From Phyllobacterium calauticae (GTDB lineage: Bacteria > Pseudomonadota > Alphaproteobacteria > Rhizobiales > Rhizobiaceae), in assembly GCF_019991125.1 (NCBI RefSeq), contig NZ_JAGENB010000001.1, positions 496,001 to 560,000 of the forward strand: a DNA stretch of 64,000 bases. Direction: 5' to 3'. The notes under the pieces were generated by a model. That model was not told the origin of the DNA. It was given only the letters and a program-made list of their open reading frames with translations, and ran no database searches. How positions within the stretch are numbered: position 1 is the first letter of the stretch; every line of letters begins with the position of its first letter. A program made the translations under genes and the position numbers. This document shows, in pieces, positions 56,289 through 64,000 of this stretch.

Positions 56289-57035
56289 TCATCGCCCGAG
56301 ATAGACCTCGATAACGCGCGGGTCGTTGCTGACATGATCGAGCGAGCCCTCAGCCAGCACCGAGCCCTCGTGCAGGCAGGTGACCTTCACGCCGAGTTCG
56401 CGCACGAAATGCATGTCATGCTCCACCACGATCACCGAGCGGGTGCGGGCGATGTCGCGCAGGAGTTTCGCCGTCTCTGCGGTTTCCGCGTCGGTCATCC
56501 CGGCGACCGGCTCATCCACCAGCAGCAATTTCGGATCCTGCGCGAGCAGCATGCCGATCTCCAGCCATTGCTTCTGGCCGTGCGAGAGACTGGCGGCCAG
56601 CCAGTGGCGCTTTTCAAACAGCCGGATCGTGTAGAGGATTTCGTGAATGCGGTCGGTTTCATCCCTGCTCTGACGATGAAACAGCGCTGACAGGGCCGAG
56701 CGCGGCCCGGACAATGCCAGCACCAGATTGTCCTCCACCGTGTGGCTTTCGAAGACCGTCGGCTTCTGGAACTTGCGGCCGATGCCGAGCATGGCAATGT
56801 CGGCTTCGTCATGCCCGGTCAGGTCGACCGTGCCGTTGAAATAGACATCGCCGCTGTCCGGCTTGGTCTTGCCGGTGATGATATCCATCATGGTGGTTTT
56901 CCCCGCCCCATTCGGACCGATGATGGCCCGCATCTCGCCCGACTGAAGCACGAGCGAAAGATTGTTGATGGCACGAAATCCATCAAAGGAAACCGAAACG
57001 CCATCGAGATAAAGCAATGTGTCCTTGGCCTTCAT
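56289..57035 (-). CDS. urtD: Urea ABC transporter ATP-binding protein UrtD
   Basis: A 248-residue LivG-like ATPase. Walker A is GPNGAGKTT; the signature is LSHGQKQWLEIGM, the variant typical of UrtD; Walker B is LLLVDEPVAGM; the H-loop is VVEHDMHFV. It lies five bases after urtC. Confidence 0.95.
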   Translation of the reverse strand: MKAKDTLLYLDGVSVSFDGFRAINNLSLVLQSGEMRAIIGPNGAGKTTMMDIITGKTKPDSGDVYFNGTVDLTGHDEADIAMLGIGRKFQKPTVFESHTVEDNLVLALSGPRSALSALFHRQSRDETDRIHEILYTIRLFEKRHWLAASLSHGQKQWLEIGMLLAQDPKLLLVDEPVAGMTDAETAETAKLLRDIARTRSVIVVEHDMHFVRELGVKVTCLHEGSVLAEGSLDHVSNDPRVIEVYLGR

Positions 57036-57040
57036 GGGAG

Positions 57041-58228
57041 CTACTCCGCAGCCTGGGGTTCGGGTTCTGCCAATCGCTTGCTGCTTTGCTTCACGACGGG
57101 CGGCAGCACTTCATCGTCTTTTTGTGCCGCATGGCTGGCTCTGCGGGCTTGCCACGAGCCATAGAGCCCGAGAATGCCCTTGGGCAGGAACAGCGTGACG
57201 AGGATGAACAGCGCACCGAGGGCAAACAGCCAAATCTCCGGAAACGCCGCGGTAAAGTAGGTCTTGCCGAAATTGACGAGGATCGCGCCGATGATCGGAC
57301 CGATGATCGTGCCGCGCCCGCCGACCGCCACCCAGATGACCGCTTCGATGGAGTTGGCGGGTTCGAACTCGGACGGATTGATAATGCCCACCTGCGGCAC
57401 ATAGAGCGCCCCGGCAATGCCCGCCATCATGGCAGAGACCGTCCAGACGAACAGCTTGTACCGATCGACGCGATAGCCGAGGAAGCGCATGCGGCTTTCC
57501 GCGTCGCGCACGCCGACCAGCACCTTGCCGAGCTTCGAGCGAATGATGAAACTGGACACAAGGACGGCCAGCGCCAGAAACAGGGCGGTTGCTGCGAACA
57601 GCGCTGAACGGGTCGTTCCCGCCTGCACATTGAAGCCGAGAATATCCTTGAAATCCGTGAGGCCATTATTGCCGCCAAAGCCCATGTCGTTGCGGAAGAA
57701 AGCGAGCAGCAGCGCATAGGTCAGGGCCTGGGTGATGATGGAGAGGTAGACACCCGTCACACGCGAGCGGAAGGCCAGCCAGCCGAAGCCGAAGGCCAGC
57801 ACGCCCGGCACCAGCACGACCATCAGGGCCGCGAACCAGAAATTGTCGAAACCGTACCAGAACCACGGTAGTTCCTTCCAGTTGAGGAACACCATGAAAT
57901 CCGGCAGGACCGGATCGGCATAGACACCGCGCGGGCCGATCTGGCGCATCAGATACATGCCCATGGCATAGCCGCCGAGGGCAAAGAACGCGCCATGGCC
58001 AAGCGAAAGAATGCCGCAAAAACCCCAGACCAGATCGAGCGCCACGGCGAGCAGTGCATAGGTGAGGTATTTGCCGAGCAGGGAAACCAGATAGGTCGGT
58101 ACGTGAAAGGGCGACGTGTCCGGCACCAGCAGATTGAGGACGGGCACGAGACAGGCAACCGCCACCAGAATGATGATCGCAATCAGGCTGCGCCGGTCGC
58201 CATGTCTGAAAAACCATTGGGTGATCAT
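57041..58228 (-). CDS. urtC: Urea ABC transporter permease UrtC
   Basis: A 395-residue LivM-like permease. I start at ATG 58228, which overlaps the urtB stop by four bases (ATGA); the longer frame upstream is antisense-like to urtB. About ten hydrophobic segments; family motifs CGILSLGHGAFFALGGYAMG and VAVGGRGTIIGPIIGAILV. The C-terminal tail is charged (SSKRLAEPEPQAAE). Confidence 0.95.
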   Translation of the reverse strand: MITQWFFRHGDRRSLIAIIILVAVACLVPVLNLLVPDTSPFHVPTYLVSLLGKYLTYALLAVALDLVWGFCGILSLGHGAFFALGGYAMGMYLMRQIGPRGVYADPVLPDFMVFLNWKELPWFWYGFDNFWFAALMVVLVPGVLAFGFGWLAFRSRVTGVYLSIITQALTYALLLAFFRNDMGFGGNNGLTDFKDILGFNVQAGTTRSALFAATALFLALAVLVSSFIIRSKLGKVLVGVRDAESRMRFLGYRVDRYKLFVWTVSAMMAGIAGALYVPQVGIINPSEFEPANSIEAVIWVAVGGRGTIIGPIIGAILVNFGKTYFTAAFPEIWLFALGALFILVTLFLPKGILGLYGSWQARRASHAAQKDDEVLPPVVKQSSKRLAEPEPQAAE

Positions 58229-59847
58229 GCCTCGATGGCCCTTCCCTTGAGTGCGAAGAGACCGCGCGGGCGCTTCTGAATGAACAGGATGATGAGGACC
58301 AGCACGAGAATCTTGCCAAGGACGGCCCCGGCAAAGGGCTCGAGGAACTTGTTGGCAATGCCGAGCGACATGGCACCGACCAACGTTCCCCAGAGATTGC
58401 CGACACCGCCGAAGACCACGACCATGAAACTGTCGATGATATAGCCTTGGCCCAGATTGGGGCTGACATTGTCGATCTGGCTGAGCGCAACGCCGGCAAT
58501 GCCGGCAATACCGGAACCAAGACCGAAGGTGAGCGCATCGACCCATGGCGTGCGGATGCCCATGGACGATGCCATGCGCCGGTTCTGCGTGACCGCCCGC
58601 ATGCGCAGGCCGAGCATGGTTTTCTTCAGCACCAGCTGCAGCACGGCAAAGACCGACAGGGCGAACACGATGATCCAGAGGCGTGACCATGTCAGCGTCA
58701 GCATGCCGACATCGAAGGAGCCCGACATCCATGACGGGCTGCTGACCTGAACATTCGAGGCACCGAACCACGACCGCGTCGCCTGCTGCAACACCAGCGA
58801 TATGCCCCAGGTGGCGAGCAGGGTCTCCAGCGGCCTGCCATAGAGAAAGCGGATGATCCCGCGCTCAATGACGACGCCGATGGCGCCGGAGACGAGAAAG
58901 GCCGCAGGCAAGGCAAAGAGAAGTGAATATTCGAACAGCCCCGGCATGGATGTGCGGATGATCTGCTGCACCACGAAGGTCGTGTAGGCGCCGATCATCA
59001 CCATTTCGCCATGGGCCATGTTGATGACACCCATGACACCGAATGTGATCGCAAGGCCGATAGCCGCGAGCAGCAGGACCGAGCCAAGCGACAGGCCGTA
59101 AATGACATTCTGGATACCGTTCCAGATTTCGAGTTCTGCGTTGATGCTGGATATGGCGGCACTGGCGGCTTCGCCGACCGGTCCCGGAACGCCGGCGAGC
59201 GGCGTCAACAGACCGAGCGACTCGCGCCCGTTCCCGGACTTGATTGCGGCAATGGCGGCGATCTTCACATCGTCTGCCGCGCTGGAATTGAGAACGGCAG
59301 CAGCCTTGGCGCGCTGCATCAGCACCTTGATCCCCGCATCCTTCTCCGCCGACAGCGCCTGGTCCAGCAACGGAATGGATTCAGGGTCGCGGTTCTTCAG
59401 GATTGCTTCGGCAGCGGACCGGCGCTCCGCCGCGTCGGTGCTCATCAGTGTCAGGCCGCCGATGGCAGCGGCGATATCGCGGCGCAGCCGGTTGTTGACC
59501 TTGATCTTATCGGCCGTGTTGCGCGGAACGGGAGGCAGTTTTGCACCGCTCAGCGGATCGGTTGCGGCATAATCCGCGCCATCGCGCGTACCGATAAACA
59601 CCGCTTTGTCAGCCTTCGAAACATAGAGATCGCCGGCACTCAATGCGTTGAGAATGGCAGCGGCGCGCGGCGTACCGCTTTTGGCAAGTTCTGAAACGGC
59701 CTTGCTCGTCTCGTCGAAATTATCACCGGCCAGCGCCTGGACCAGCGATTTGAGTTTGGCGTCGTCCATGGCTTGCGCACCGGCGGCCGCAGGAAACAGG
59801 CAAAGCCCGAGTATCGCGATGATGGACAGGAAGCGGCTCAATGACAT
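58225..59847 (-). CDS. urtB: Urea ABC transporter permease UrtB
   Basis: A 540-residue LivH-like permease with a large extra N-terminal part, as in UrtB: a signal peptide (LGLCLFPAAAGAQA) and about 200 residues of HEAT-like helical repeats before the membrane domain (starting IQNVIYGLSLGSVLLLAAIG). Membrane motifs are GVINMAHGEMVMIGAY and VVVFGGVGNLWGTLVGA. Confidence 0.95.
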   Translation of the reverse strand: MSLSRFLSIIAILGLCLFPAAAGAQAMDDAKLKSLVQALAGDNFDETSKAVSELAKSGTPRAAAILNALSAGDLYVSKADKAVFIGTRDGADYAATDPLSGAKLPPVPRNTADKIKVNNRLRRDIAAAIGGLTLMSTDAAERRSAAEAILKNRDPESIPLLDQALSAEKDAGIKVLMQRAKAAAVLNSSAADDVKIAAIAAIKSGNGRESLGLLTPLAGVPGPVGEAASAAISSINAELEIWNGIQNVIYGLSLGSVLLLAAIGLAITFGVMGVINMAHGEMVMIGAYTTFVVQQIIRTSMPGLFEYSLLFALPAAFLVSGAIGVVIERGIIRFLYGRPLETLLATWGISLVLQQATRSWFGASNVQVSSPSWMSGSFDVGMLTLTWSRLWIIVFALSVFAVLQLVLKKTMLGLRMRAVTQNRRMASSMGIRTPWVDALTFGLGSGIAGIAGVALSQIDNVSPNLGQGYIIDSFMVVVFGGVGNLWGTLVGAMSLGIANKFLEPFAGAVLGKILVLVLIILFIQKRPRGLFALKGRAIEA

Positions 59848-59881
59848 TCAACAATCCTGGATTTGAAATTCCTGGGAGGAG

Positions 59882-59911
59882 CTCCATCCCCGCCACGAGA
59901 CGGGGATGGAG
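59882..59911 (-). terminator. Hairpin between urtA and urtB (attenuator-like)
   Basis: CTCCATCCCCG (59882-59892) pairs exactly with CGGGGATGGAG (59901-59911) across an eight-base loop. There is no T tract. Such stem-loops after a binding-protein gene often stabilise its mRNA and lower expression of the membrane genes downstream. Confidence 0.6.
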
Positions 59912-59963
59912 TTGGCTTCGGCGTTGTCGCCCCCGACCCGAAGCCGGAGCCTGATTTTAGCGC

Positions 59964-61268
59964 TTAGTTCGTCTTGGTCGCGCCGCCGCACTTGCCGGTG
60001 ACAACGTTGAAATTGCCGCACGACATCGGCTTGCGCCAATCGGAGATCAGGTCCTTCGAGCCTGGCAGATAGTCGGACCATTCATCGCCGACGACGAGGC
60101 CCGGCGTCCGGTAGACGATGTCGAACTGGCCATCGGCCTGCACTTCGCCGATGAGGACCGGCTTGGTGATGTGATGGTTGGGCATCATTGCCGCGTAACC
60201 GCCGGACAGGTTCGGGACGGAGACGCCGACGATCGAATCGATGACGGCATCCGACTTGGTGGTGCCGGCGGCTTCGACGGCCTTTACCCACATGTTGAAA
60301 CCGATGAACGTTGCTTCCATCGGATCATTGGTCACGCGCTTGTCGTTCTTGATATAGGCGTGCCATTTCTTGATGAAGTCGGCATTGGCGTCGGAATCGA
60401 CGGATTCGAAGTAGTTCCAGGCGGCGAGATGGCCGACCAGCGGCTTGGTGTCGAGACCGGCCAGCTCTTCCTCGCCCACCGAGAAGGCGACAACGGGAAT
60501 GTCTTCGGCCTTGATGCCCTGGTTGGCGAGTTCCTTGTAGAACGGCACATTGGCATCGCCGTTGATGGTGGAAACAACGGCAGTCTTCTTGCCGGCCGAG
60601 CCGAATTTCTTGATGTCGGACACGATCGTCTGCCAGTCGGAATGACCGAACGGCGTGTAGTTGATCATGATGTCCTCATCCTTCACGCCCTTGGCGTTGA
60701 GGTAGGCCTTCAGGATCTTGTTGGTGGTCTGCGGATAGACATAGTCCGTGCCGGCGAGAACCCAGCGCTCCACACCTTCCTGTTTGGCGAGATAATCCAC
60801 GGCGGGAATGGCCTGCTGGTTCGGTGCAGCGCCCGTGTAGAAGACGTTGCGCGAGCTTTCCTCGCCTTCATACTGAACCGGGTAGAACAGCAGGGAATTC
60901 AGTTCCTCGAAAACCGGAAGCACGGATTTGCGCGAGGACGATGTCCAGCAGCCGAAAACCGCCGCAACCTTGTCCTGTTCGATCAACTGACGGGCTTTTT
61001 CTGCAAACAGCGGCCAATCCGACGCCGGATCGACAACGACGGCTTCAAGCTTCTTGCCGAGAACCCCGCCCTTCTTGTTCTGCTCGTCAATGAGGAAGAG
61101 CATCGTATCCTTGAGCGTGGTTTCGGAAATCGCCATCGTACCGGACAACGAATGCAGAATACCGACCTTGATTGTGTCCTCGGCTGCCTTTGCCGGTGCA
61201 AGGGTCAGTGTCGCTCCCACGGCGGCGGCCGCCAAGGTTCCAATAAATCTGGCTGTTAGACTGAACAT
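59964..61268 (-). CDS. urtA: Urea ABC transporter substrate-binding protein UrtA
   Basis: A 434-residue periplasmic protein with a signal peptide (MFSLTARFIGTLAAAAVGAT to AKA|A). The mature start IKVGILHSLSGTMAISETTL and AVFGCWTSSSRKSVLP, VQYEGEESSRNVFYTGAAP are characteristic of UrtA. It is the first gene of urtABCDE and is preceded by a sigma-54 promoter. No urease genes are in the window. Confidence 0.96.
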   Translation of the reverse strand: MFSLTARFIGTLAAAAVGATLTLAPAKAAEDTIKVGILHSLSGTMAISETTLKDTMLFLIDEQNKKGGVLGKKLEAVVVDPASDWPLFAEKARQLIEQDKVAAVFGCWTSSSRKSVLPVFEELNSLLFYPVQYEGEESSRNVFYTGAAPNQQAIPAVDYLAKQEGVERWVLAGTDYVYPQTTNKILKAYLNAKGVKDEDIMINYTPFGHSDWQTIVSDIKKFGSAGKKTAVVSTINGDANVPFYKELANQGIKAEDIPVVAFSVGEEELAGLDTKPLVGHLAAWNYFESVDSDANADFIKKWHAYIKNDKRVTNDPMEATFIGFNMWVKAVEAAGTTKSDAVIDSIVGVSVPNLSGGYAAMMPNHHITKPVLIGEVQADGQFDIVYRTPGLVVGDEWSDYLPGSKDLISDWRKPMSCGNFNVVTGKCGGATKTN

Positions 61269-61312
61269 TCAGGTAAACCCCTCTTTATGGTTGTTTGTAC
61301 CGAGGGAATACT

Positions 61313-61330
61313 ATGCAACGACCGTGCCAA
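61313..61330 (-). promoter_or_regulatory. Sigma-54 promoter of urtA
   Basis: On the minus strand the sequence is TGGCACGGTCGTTGCA, matching the -24/-12 consensus (TGGCAC then five bases then TTGCA). It lies 46-61 bp upstream of the urtA start codon and faces it, implying NtrC-dependent induction under nitrogen limitation. Confidence 0.85.
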
Positions 61331-61437
61331 CTGCGGATTGCAGCGTCATGCTCGTGTGAAATCTTTGGATTAGCCCGAGATTACAACGGTCAAGCGCCAC
61401 AGGCCTTGAATATTATGAAGACCGCAGCGGCGGAAAC

Positions 61438-61458
61438 AACGGTGCGGCCAGCACCGTT
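61438..61458. repeat. Inverted repeat upstream of urtA promoter
   Basis: AACGGTGC and GCACCGTT flank GGCCA, an 8-bp perfect inverted repeat about 110 bp upstream of the sigma-54 promoter. NtrC sites have GCAC/GGTGC arms in the reverse order, so this is only a tentative enhancer. Confidence 0.4.
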
Positions 61459-61615
61459 TCGGCAATCAAATGCCTATATTATTATCAATTAGTCGCATAT
61501 GCCTATTTATGGAGCAATGCTCGCAATTTGCGGCTCCGATCAATTGGCTTTGATGTAGCATTGGTCAGCGTTTGATGTATGGTGCTGCCACCAATCACAT
61601 TCTCAAGGAAAGAAA

Positions 61616-61954
61616 ATGGATATCCGTCAGATTGACGAAGGCTTTGCCGTGACCGGGCAGATTTCACCCGACGATGTACGCGATATTGCTGCGGCAGGCT
61701 ACCAGACCCTGATCTGCAACCGCCCCGATGGTGAATCGCCGGATCAGCCGGAATTCGCCGAAATCGCCAAGGTCGCCGAAAAGGCAGGCATCCCGATCTA
61801 CTACGTCCCCGTGGTTTCAGGCCAGCTGACCCAGGACGACGTGGACGCGATGGCCGCCGCACTCGAAGAAGCGGAAGGCCCGGTGCTGGCCTATTGCCGC
61901 TCCGGCGCCCGTTCGACCAATATTTACGGCATCGTTCAGCAGCAGAAAGGCTGA
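61616..61954 (+). CDS. TIGR01244 family sulfur transferase / phosphatase-like protein
   Basis: A 112-residue single-domain protein of the DUF442/TIGR01244 family, the same fold as the N-terminal part of Blh-type sulfur-handling proteins. The active-site loop is AYCRSGARS with the catalytic Cys, resembling rhodanese or dual-specificity phosphatase loops. AAGGAA lies upstream. The substrate is unknown; a sulfide or persulfide role is inferred from the family. Confidence 0.88.
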   Translation: MDIRQIDEGFAVTGQISPDDVRDIAAAGYQTLICNRPDGESPDQPEFAEIAKVAEKAGIPIYYVPVVSGQLTQDDVDAMAAALEEAEGPVLAYCRSGARSTNIYGIVQQQKG

Positions 61955-61960
61955 CCATGC

Positions 61961-61992
61961 AAGGACGGCTGCGGACCCCGCAGCCGTCTTAC
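61961..61992 (+). terminator. Hairpin after the TIGR01244 gene
   Basis: GACGGCTGCGG (61964-61974) pairs with CCGCAGCCGTC (61978-61988), an 11-bp stem with loop ACC, followed by only TTACC. A terminator with a weak tail. Confidence 0.6.
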
Positions 61993-62035
61993 CGTTGACC
62001 TCCCCAAGCCTATAGACAACAGAGCTGACGTTCCC

Positions 62036-63322
62036 ATGAGCCGTATTGCCGATCTGAACAGTGACGATTTCGCCGCCCTGCGCCAAAAGACTTTGAAAGA
62101 ATACGAGGCCTTCCGTGCCCGTGGACTGAAAATCGACATGACCCGCGGCAAACCGAGCCCCGAGCAATTGGCGCTCGCCAACGGCATGTTGACCCTGCCC
62201 GGCAATGGCGATCACTTCAGCGAAGCCGGTGAAGATGCCCGCAATTACGGCAATCTGCAGGGACTGGCGGAAGTGCGCACGCTGTTCGCGCCGACGCTCG
62301 GCACCTCGCCGGATCGGATCGTTGTCGGTGACAATTCCAGTCTGGCACTGATGCACGACTGCCTGCTCTGGGCCTGGGTCAAGGGCGTTCCCGGCGGCAC
62401 TGAACCCTGGCAGAAGACGGAAGCCCCGGCTTTCATCTGCCCGGTGCCCGGCTATGACCGGCATTTCTCCATTCTGGAGGAATACGGCATCCGCATGCTG
62501 CCCGTACCGCTCAAGGGCGATGGGCCTGACATGGACATGGTCGAGAAACTCGCTGCCGATCCGAGCGTCAAGGGCATGTGGTGCGTGCCGAAATACTCGA
62601 ACCCGTCGGGCGAAACCTATTCCGACGCGGTGATCGAACGTCTTGCCGCGATGAAAACCGGTGCTCCTGATTTCCGCCTGTTCTGGGACAATGCCTATGC
62701 GGTGCATCATCTCACGGAAACCGAGCATCAGATCCCGGATATTCTCGACCTGTGCGAAAATGCCGGACATCCCGACCGCGCCTTTGTCTTCGCCTCCACG
62801 TCCAAGGTAACGCTGGCGGGTGCCGGCCTTGCCTTCTTCGCCTCGTCAGCAGCCAATGTGCGCTGGTACCTTGCCAGCGCCAGCAAGCGGACAATCGGAC
62901 CGGACAAGCTGAACCAGCTGCGGCATGTGCGATTCCTCAAGAACGAGGACGGCATACGCAAGCATATGGCGGCGCATCGCGCCCTGATCGCGCCGAAATT
63001 CGACATGGTCAACGAAGCCCTGGAAAAGCGCCTCGCCGGCACGGGCGTCGCCGAATGGTCGAAGCCGCAGGGCGGCTATTTCATCTGCGTCGATGCTATG
63101 GAAGGCACGGCCAAGCATGTGGTCGAACTGGCCAAGCAGGCAGGGGTGACCTTGACGCCGGCAGGATCGACCTCACCGCACGGCAAGGACCCGCATGACC
63201 GCACATTGCGGCTGGCGCCGACATTCCCTTCCCTGCAGGAAGTGGAACTGGCCTCGCAGGGTATCGCGCTGTGCATTCTGCTGGCGGCACTGGAAAAGCT
63301 GCATTCGGCCCGGAATGGCTGA
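62036..63322 (+). CDS. Class Ic aspartate aminotransferase-like PLP enzyme
   Basis: A 428-residue fold-type I aminotransferase. DMTRGKPSPEQLALANGM near the N-terminus and YGNLQGLAEVRTLF are typical of the type Ic aspartate aminotransferases (related to corynebacterial AspT). The PLP lysine lies in STSKVTLAGAGLAFF; FWDNAYAVHHL holds the conserved Asp and Tyr pattern; APTFPS ends the arginine-containing C-terminus (RTLRLAPTFPS). It probably interconverts aspartate and oxaloacetate with glutamate. Confidence 0.9.
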   Translation: MSRIADLNSDDFAALRQKTLKEYEAFRARGLKIDMTRGKPSPEQLALANGMLTLPGNGDHFSEAGEDARNYGNLQGLAEVRTLFAPTLGTSPDRIVVGDNSSLALMHDCLLWAWVKGVPGGTEPWQKTEAPAFICPVPGYDRHFSILEEYGIRMLPVPLKGDGPDMDMVEKLAADPSVKGMWCVPKYSNPSGETYSDAVIERLAAMKTGAPDFRLFWDNAYAVHHLTETEHQIPDILDLCENAGHPDRAFVFASTSKVTLAGAGLAFFASSAANVRWYLASASKRTIGPDKLNQLRHVRFLKNEDGIRKHMAAHRALIAPKFDMVNEALEKRLAGTGVAEWSKPQGGYFICVDAMEGTAKHVVELAKQAGVTLTPAGSTSPHGKDPHDRTLRLAPTFPSLQEVELASQGIALCILLAALEKLHSARNG

Positions 63323-63325
63323 TGT

Positions 63326-64000
63326 CTAAAGCGGGATGACCAGACCGTCGCGGCCGATGGTCAAACGGCCATCCCACTTGCCATCCAGAGCTTTAATCCA
63401 GTCGGCTTCGTCGAATTGCGGATCGTCGGCGGGAATGAGGTGGTGCAGCACAAGATGCTTCACCTCGGCGGCCGCCGCGATCCGCGCGGCATCTTCAACC
63501 AGCGTATGGCTGGCGAGAAGATGTTCTTTGAGGCGGGCGCCGTTGCCCGTCCGCGCGACGAGACGGTCCACGCCTTCCGGCAGCATCGCTTCATGCACGA
63601 GGATATCGCTCCCCCGGGCAAAACCGGCCAGTGGCGGGAAATAGGCCGTATCCGCCGAAAAGACGATGGATTTGCCTGATGCTTCGATCTTCAGCGCAAA
63701 ACAATCGACAACCGGCGGGTGATCGACGCGCAAGGCGGTGATCGTCAGGCTCGCGCCCTGATAGACCAAACCATCGGCGAAGACCTGCAGATCGACAAGA
63801 TCGCGCAGATCGGGCCGCCCCTCGTCCTCGATGCGCAGATCAATGTCGTAGCGCATGGATTGCAGGAAGCCTGACCAGTAGTCTTCAATTCCGGCCGGGC
63901 CGTAGACCGTGATTTTGTGCGCCAGCCCCGACGTCCATGCCGTATGCACGAGCGGGCCGAATTCGAGCACATGGTCGGAATGCAGATGCGTGATCAGGAT
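63326..64000 (-). CDS. Metallo-beta-lactamase-fold hydrolase, 3' part
   Basis: The frame enters from the right edge, so the N-terminus is missing. The visible part (about 224 residues) opens ILITHLHSDHVLEF, the HxHxDH metal motif, and contains IVFSADTAYFPP (metal Asp) and LVLHHLIPADD (final His). The general order resembles RNase Z/arylsulfatase-type MBL proteins. It ends three bases from the convergent aminotransferase. The substrate is unknown. Confidence 0.88.
   Translation of the reverse strand: MLITHLHSDHVLEFGPLVHTAWTSGLAHKITVYGPAGIEDYWSGFLQSMRYDIDLRIEDEGRPDLRDLVDLQVFADGLVYQGASLTITALRVDHPPVVDCFALKIEASGKSIVFSADTAYFPPLAGFARGSDILVHEAMLPEGVDRLVARTGNGARLKEHLLASHTLVEDAARIAAAAEVKHLVLHHLIPADDPQFDEADWIKALDGKWDGRLTIGRDGLVIPL

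Larger units (their letters stand above)
61269..61615. promoter_or_regulatory. Divergent regulatory region of urtA
   Basis: This 347-bp gap carries a sigma-54 promoter facing urtA (61313-61330), an 8-bp inverted repeat (61438-61458) and a pair of ATGCCTAT direct repeats (61470-61477 and 61499-61506). It also holds the promoter of the gene at 61616. No open frame is supported. Confidence 0.6.

Noticed and set aside
58229-58771. Upstream extension of urtC
   Set aside because: The added residues are an out-of-frame reading of urtB. The ATGA overlap at 58225-58228 is the normal coupling.

Overview
The window reads as a chromosomal segment of a high-GC alphaproteobacterium of the Rhizobiales, most likely from the Brucellaceae/Phyllobacteriaceae side (Brucella/Ochrobactrum, Phyllobacterium or relatives). 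That assignment is inferred from gene content: a RcnB-like exported protein, small rhizobial-type hypothetical proteins, an fdsGBACD formate dehydrogenase, a urtABCDE urea transporter and a GcvA-type LysR beside a small DPLSHP-motif protein. I see no rRNA, tRNA, CRISPR array, insertion sequence, integrase or replication origin. Coding density is high and the layout looks like core chromosome with scattered regulator/enzyme pairs.

Region by region. 1-7.6 kb: the 5' part of an SDR epimerase divergent from an AraC regulator, a first subtilase autotransporter, a LysE-type exporter, and a NarL-type response regulator divergent from a hybrid histidine kinase. 7.6-14.6 kb: an orphan gene, guaA, a HicA/HicB-like pair, an MTA/SAH-nucleosidase-like gene, tspO, rsmB, then katA divergent from oxyR with a candidate OxyR operator between them. 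15.5-20.2 kb: MAPEG, a LysR/PRISE-reductase divergent pair, DinB and guaB. 20.3-29 kb: an LprI-like protein, a CLC antiporter, a Tat-exported metallo-hydrolase, a DHA2 drug transporter, rlmE, ppx with a long basic tail, and a LysR divergent from an F420-reductase-like gene. 29-31.4 kb: several very small proteins with good ribosome binding sites, ending in a cold-shock protein.

31.6-42.4 kb: dadA, an RcnB-like protein, then a pbpC and alpha-2-macroglobulin pair (the latter with an N-terminal PAN/apple domain), and a LysR divergent from a 63-residue protein. 42.5-46.4 kb: a second, larger subtilase autotransporter with an unusual charged helical insertion. 46.6-55.5 kb: an NAD-linked molybdenum formate dehydrogenase operon (fdsGBA, fdhD, fdsD) with an OFA-family transporter downstream and a LysR gene upstream. 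55.6-61.3 kb: urtABCDE, preceded by a near-perfect sigma-54 promoter. 61.6-64 kb: a TIGR01244-type protein, a class Ic aspartate aminotransferase, and a metallo-hydrolase cut by the window end.

The connected physiology is: nitrogen-regulated urea capture (sigma-54 promoter plus urt), formate/oxalate handling (fds plus OFA transporter), oxidative defence (katA/oxyR), purine synthesis (guaA, guaB), and a cell-surface set (two autotransporter proteases, alpha-2-macroglobulin with PBP1C). The least conventional items are the inserted helical domain in the second autotransporter, the PAN-fused macroglobulin, several perfect palindromes in promoter regions, and the cluster of tiny genes near 30 kb. 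I found no clear multi-gene system of a wholly unknown type.
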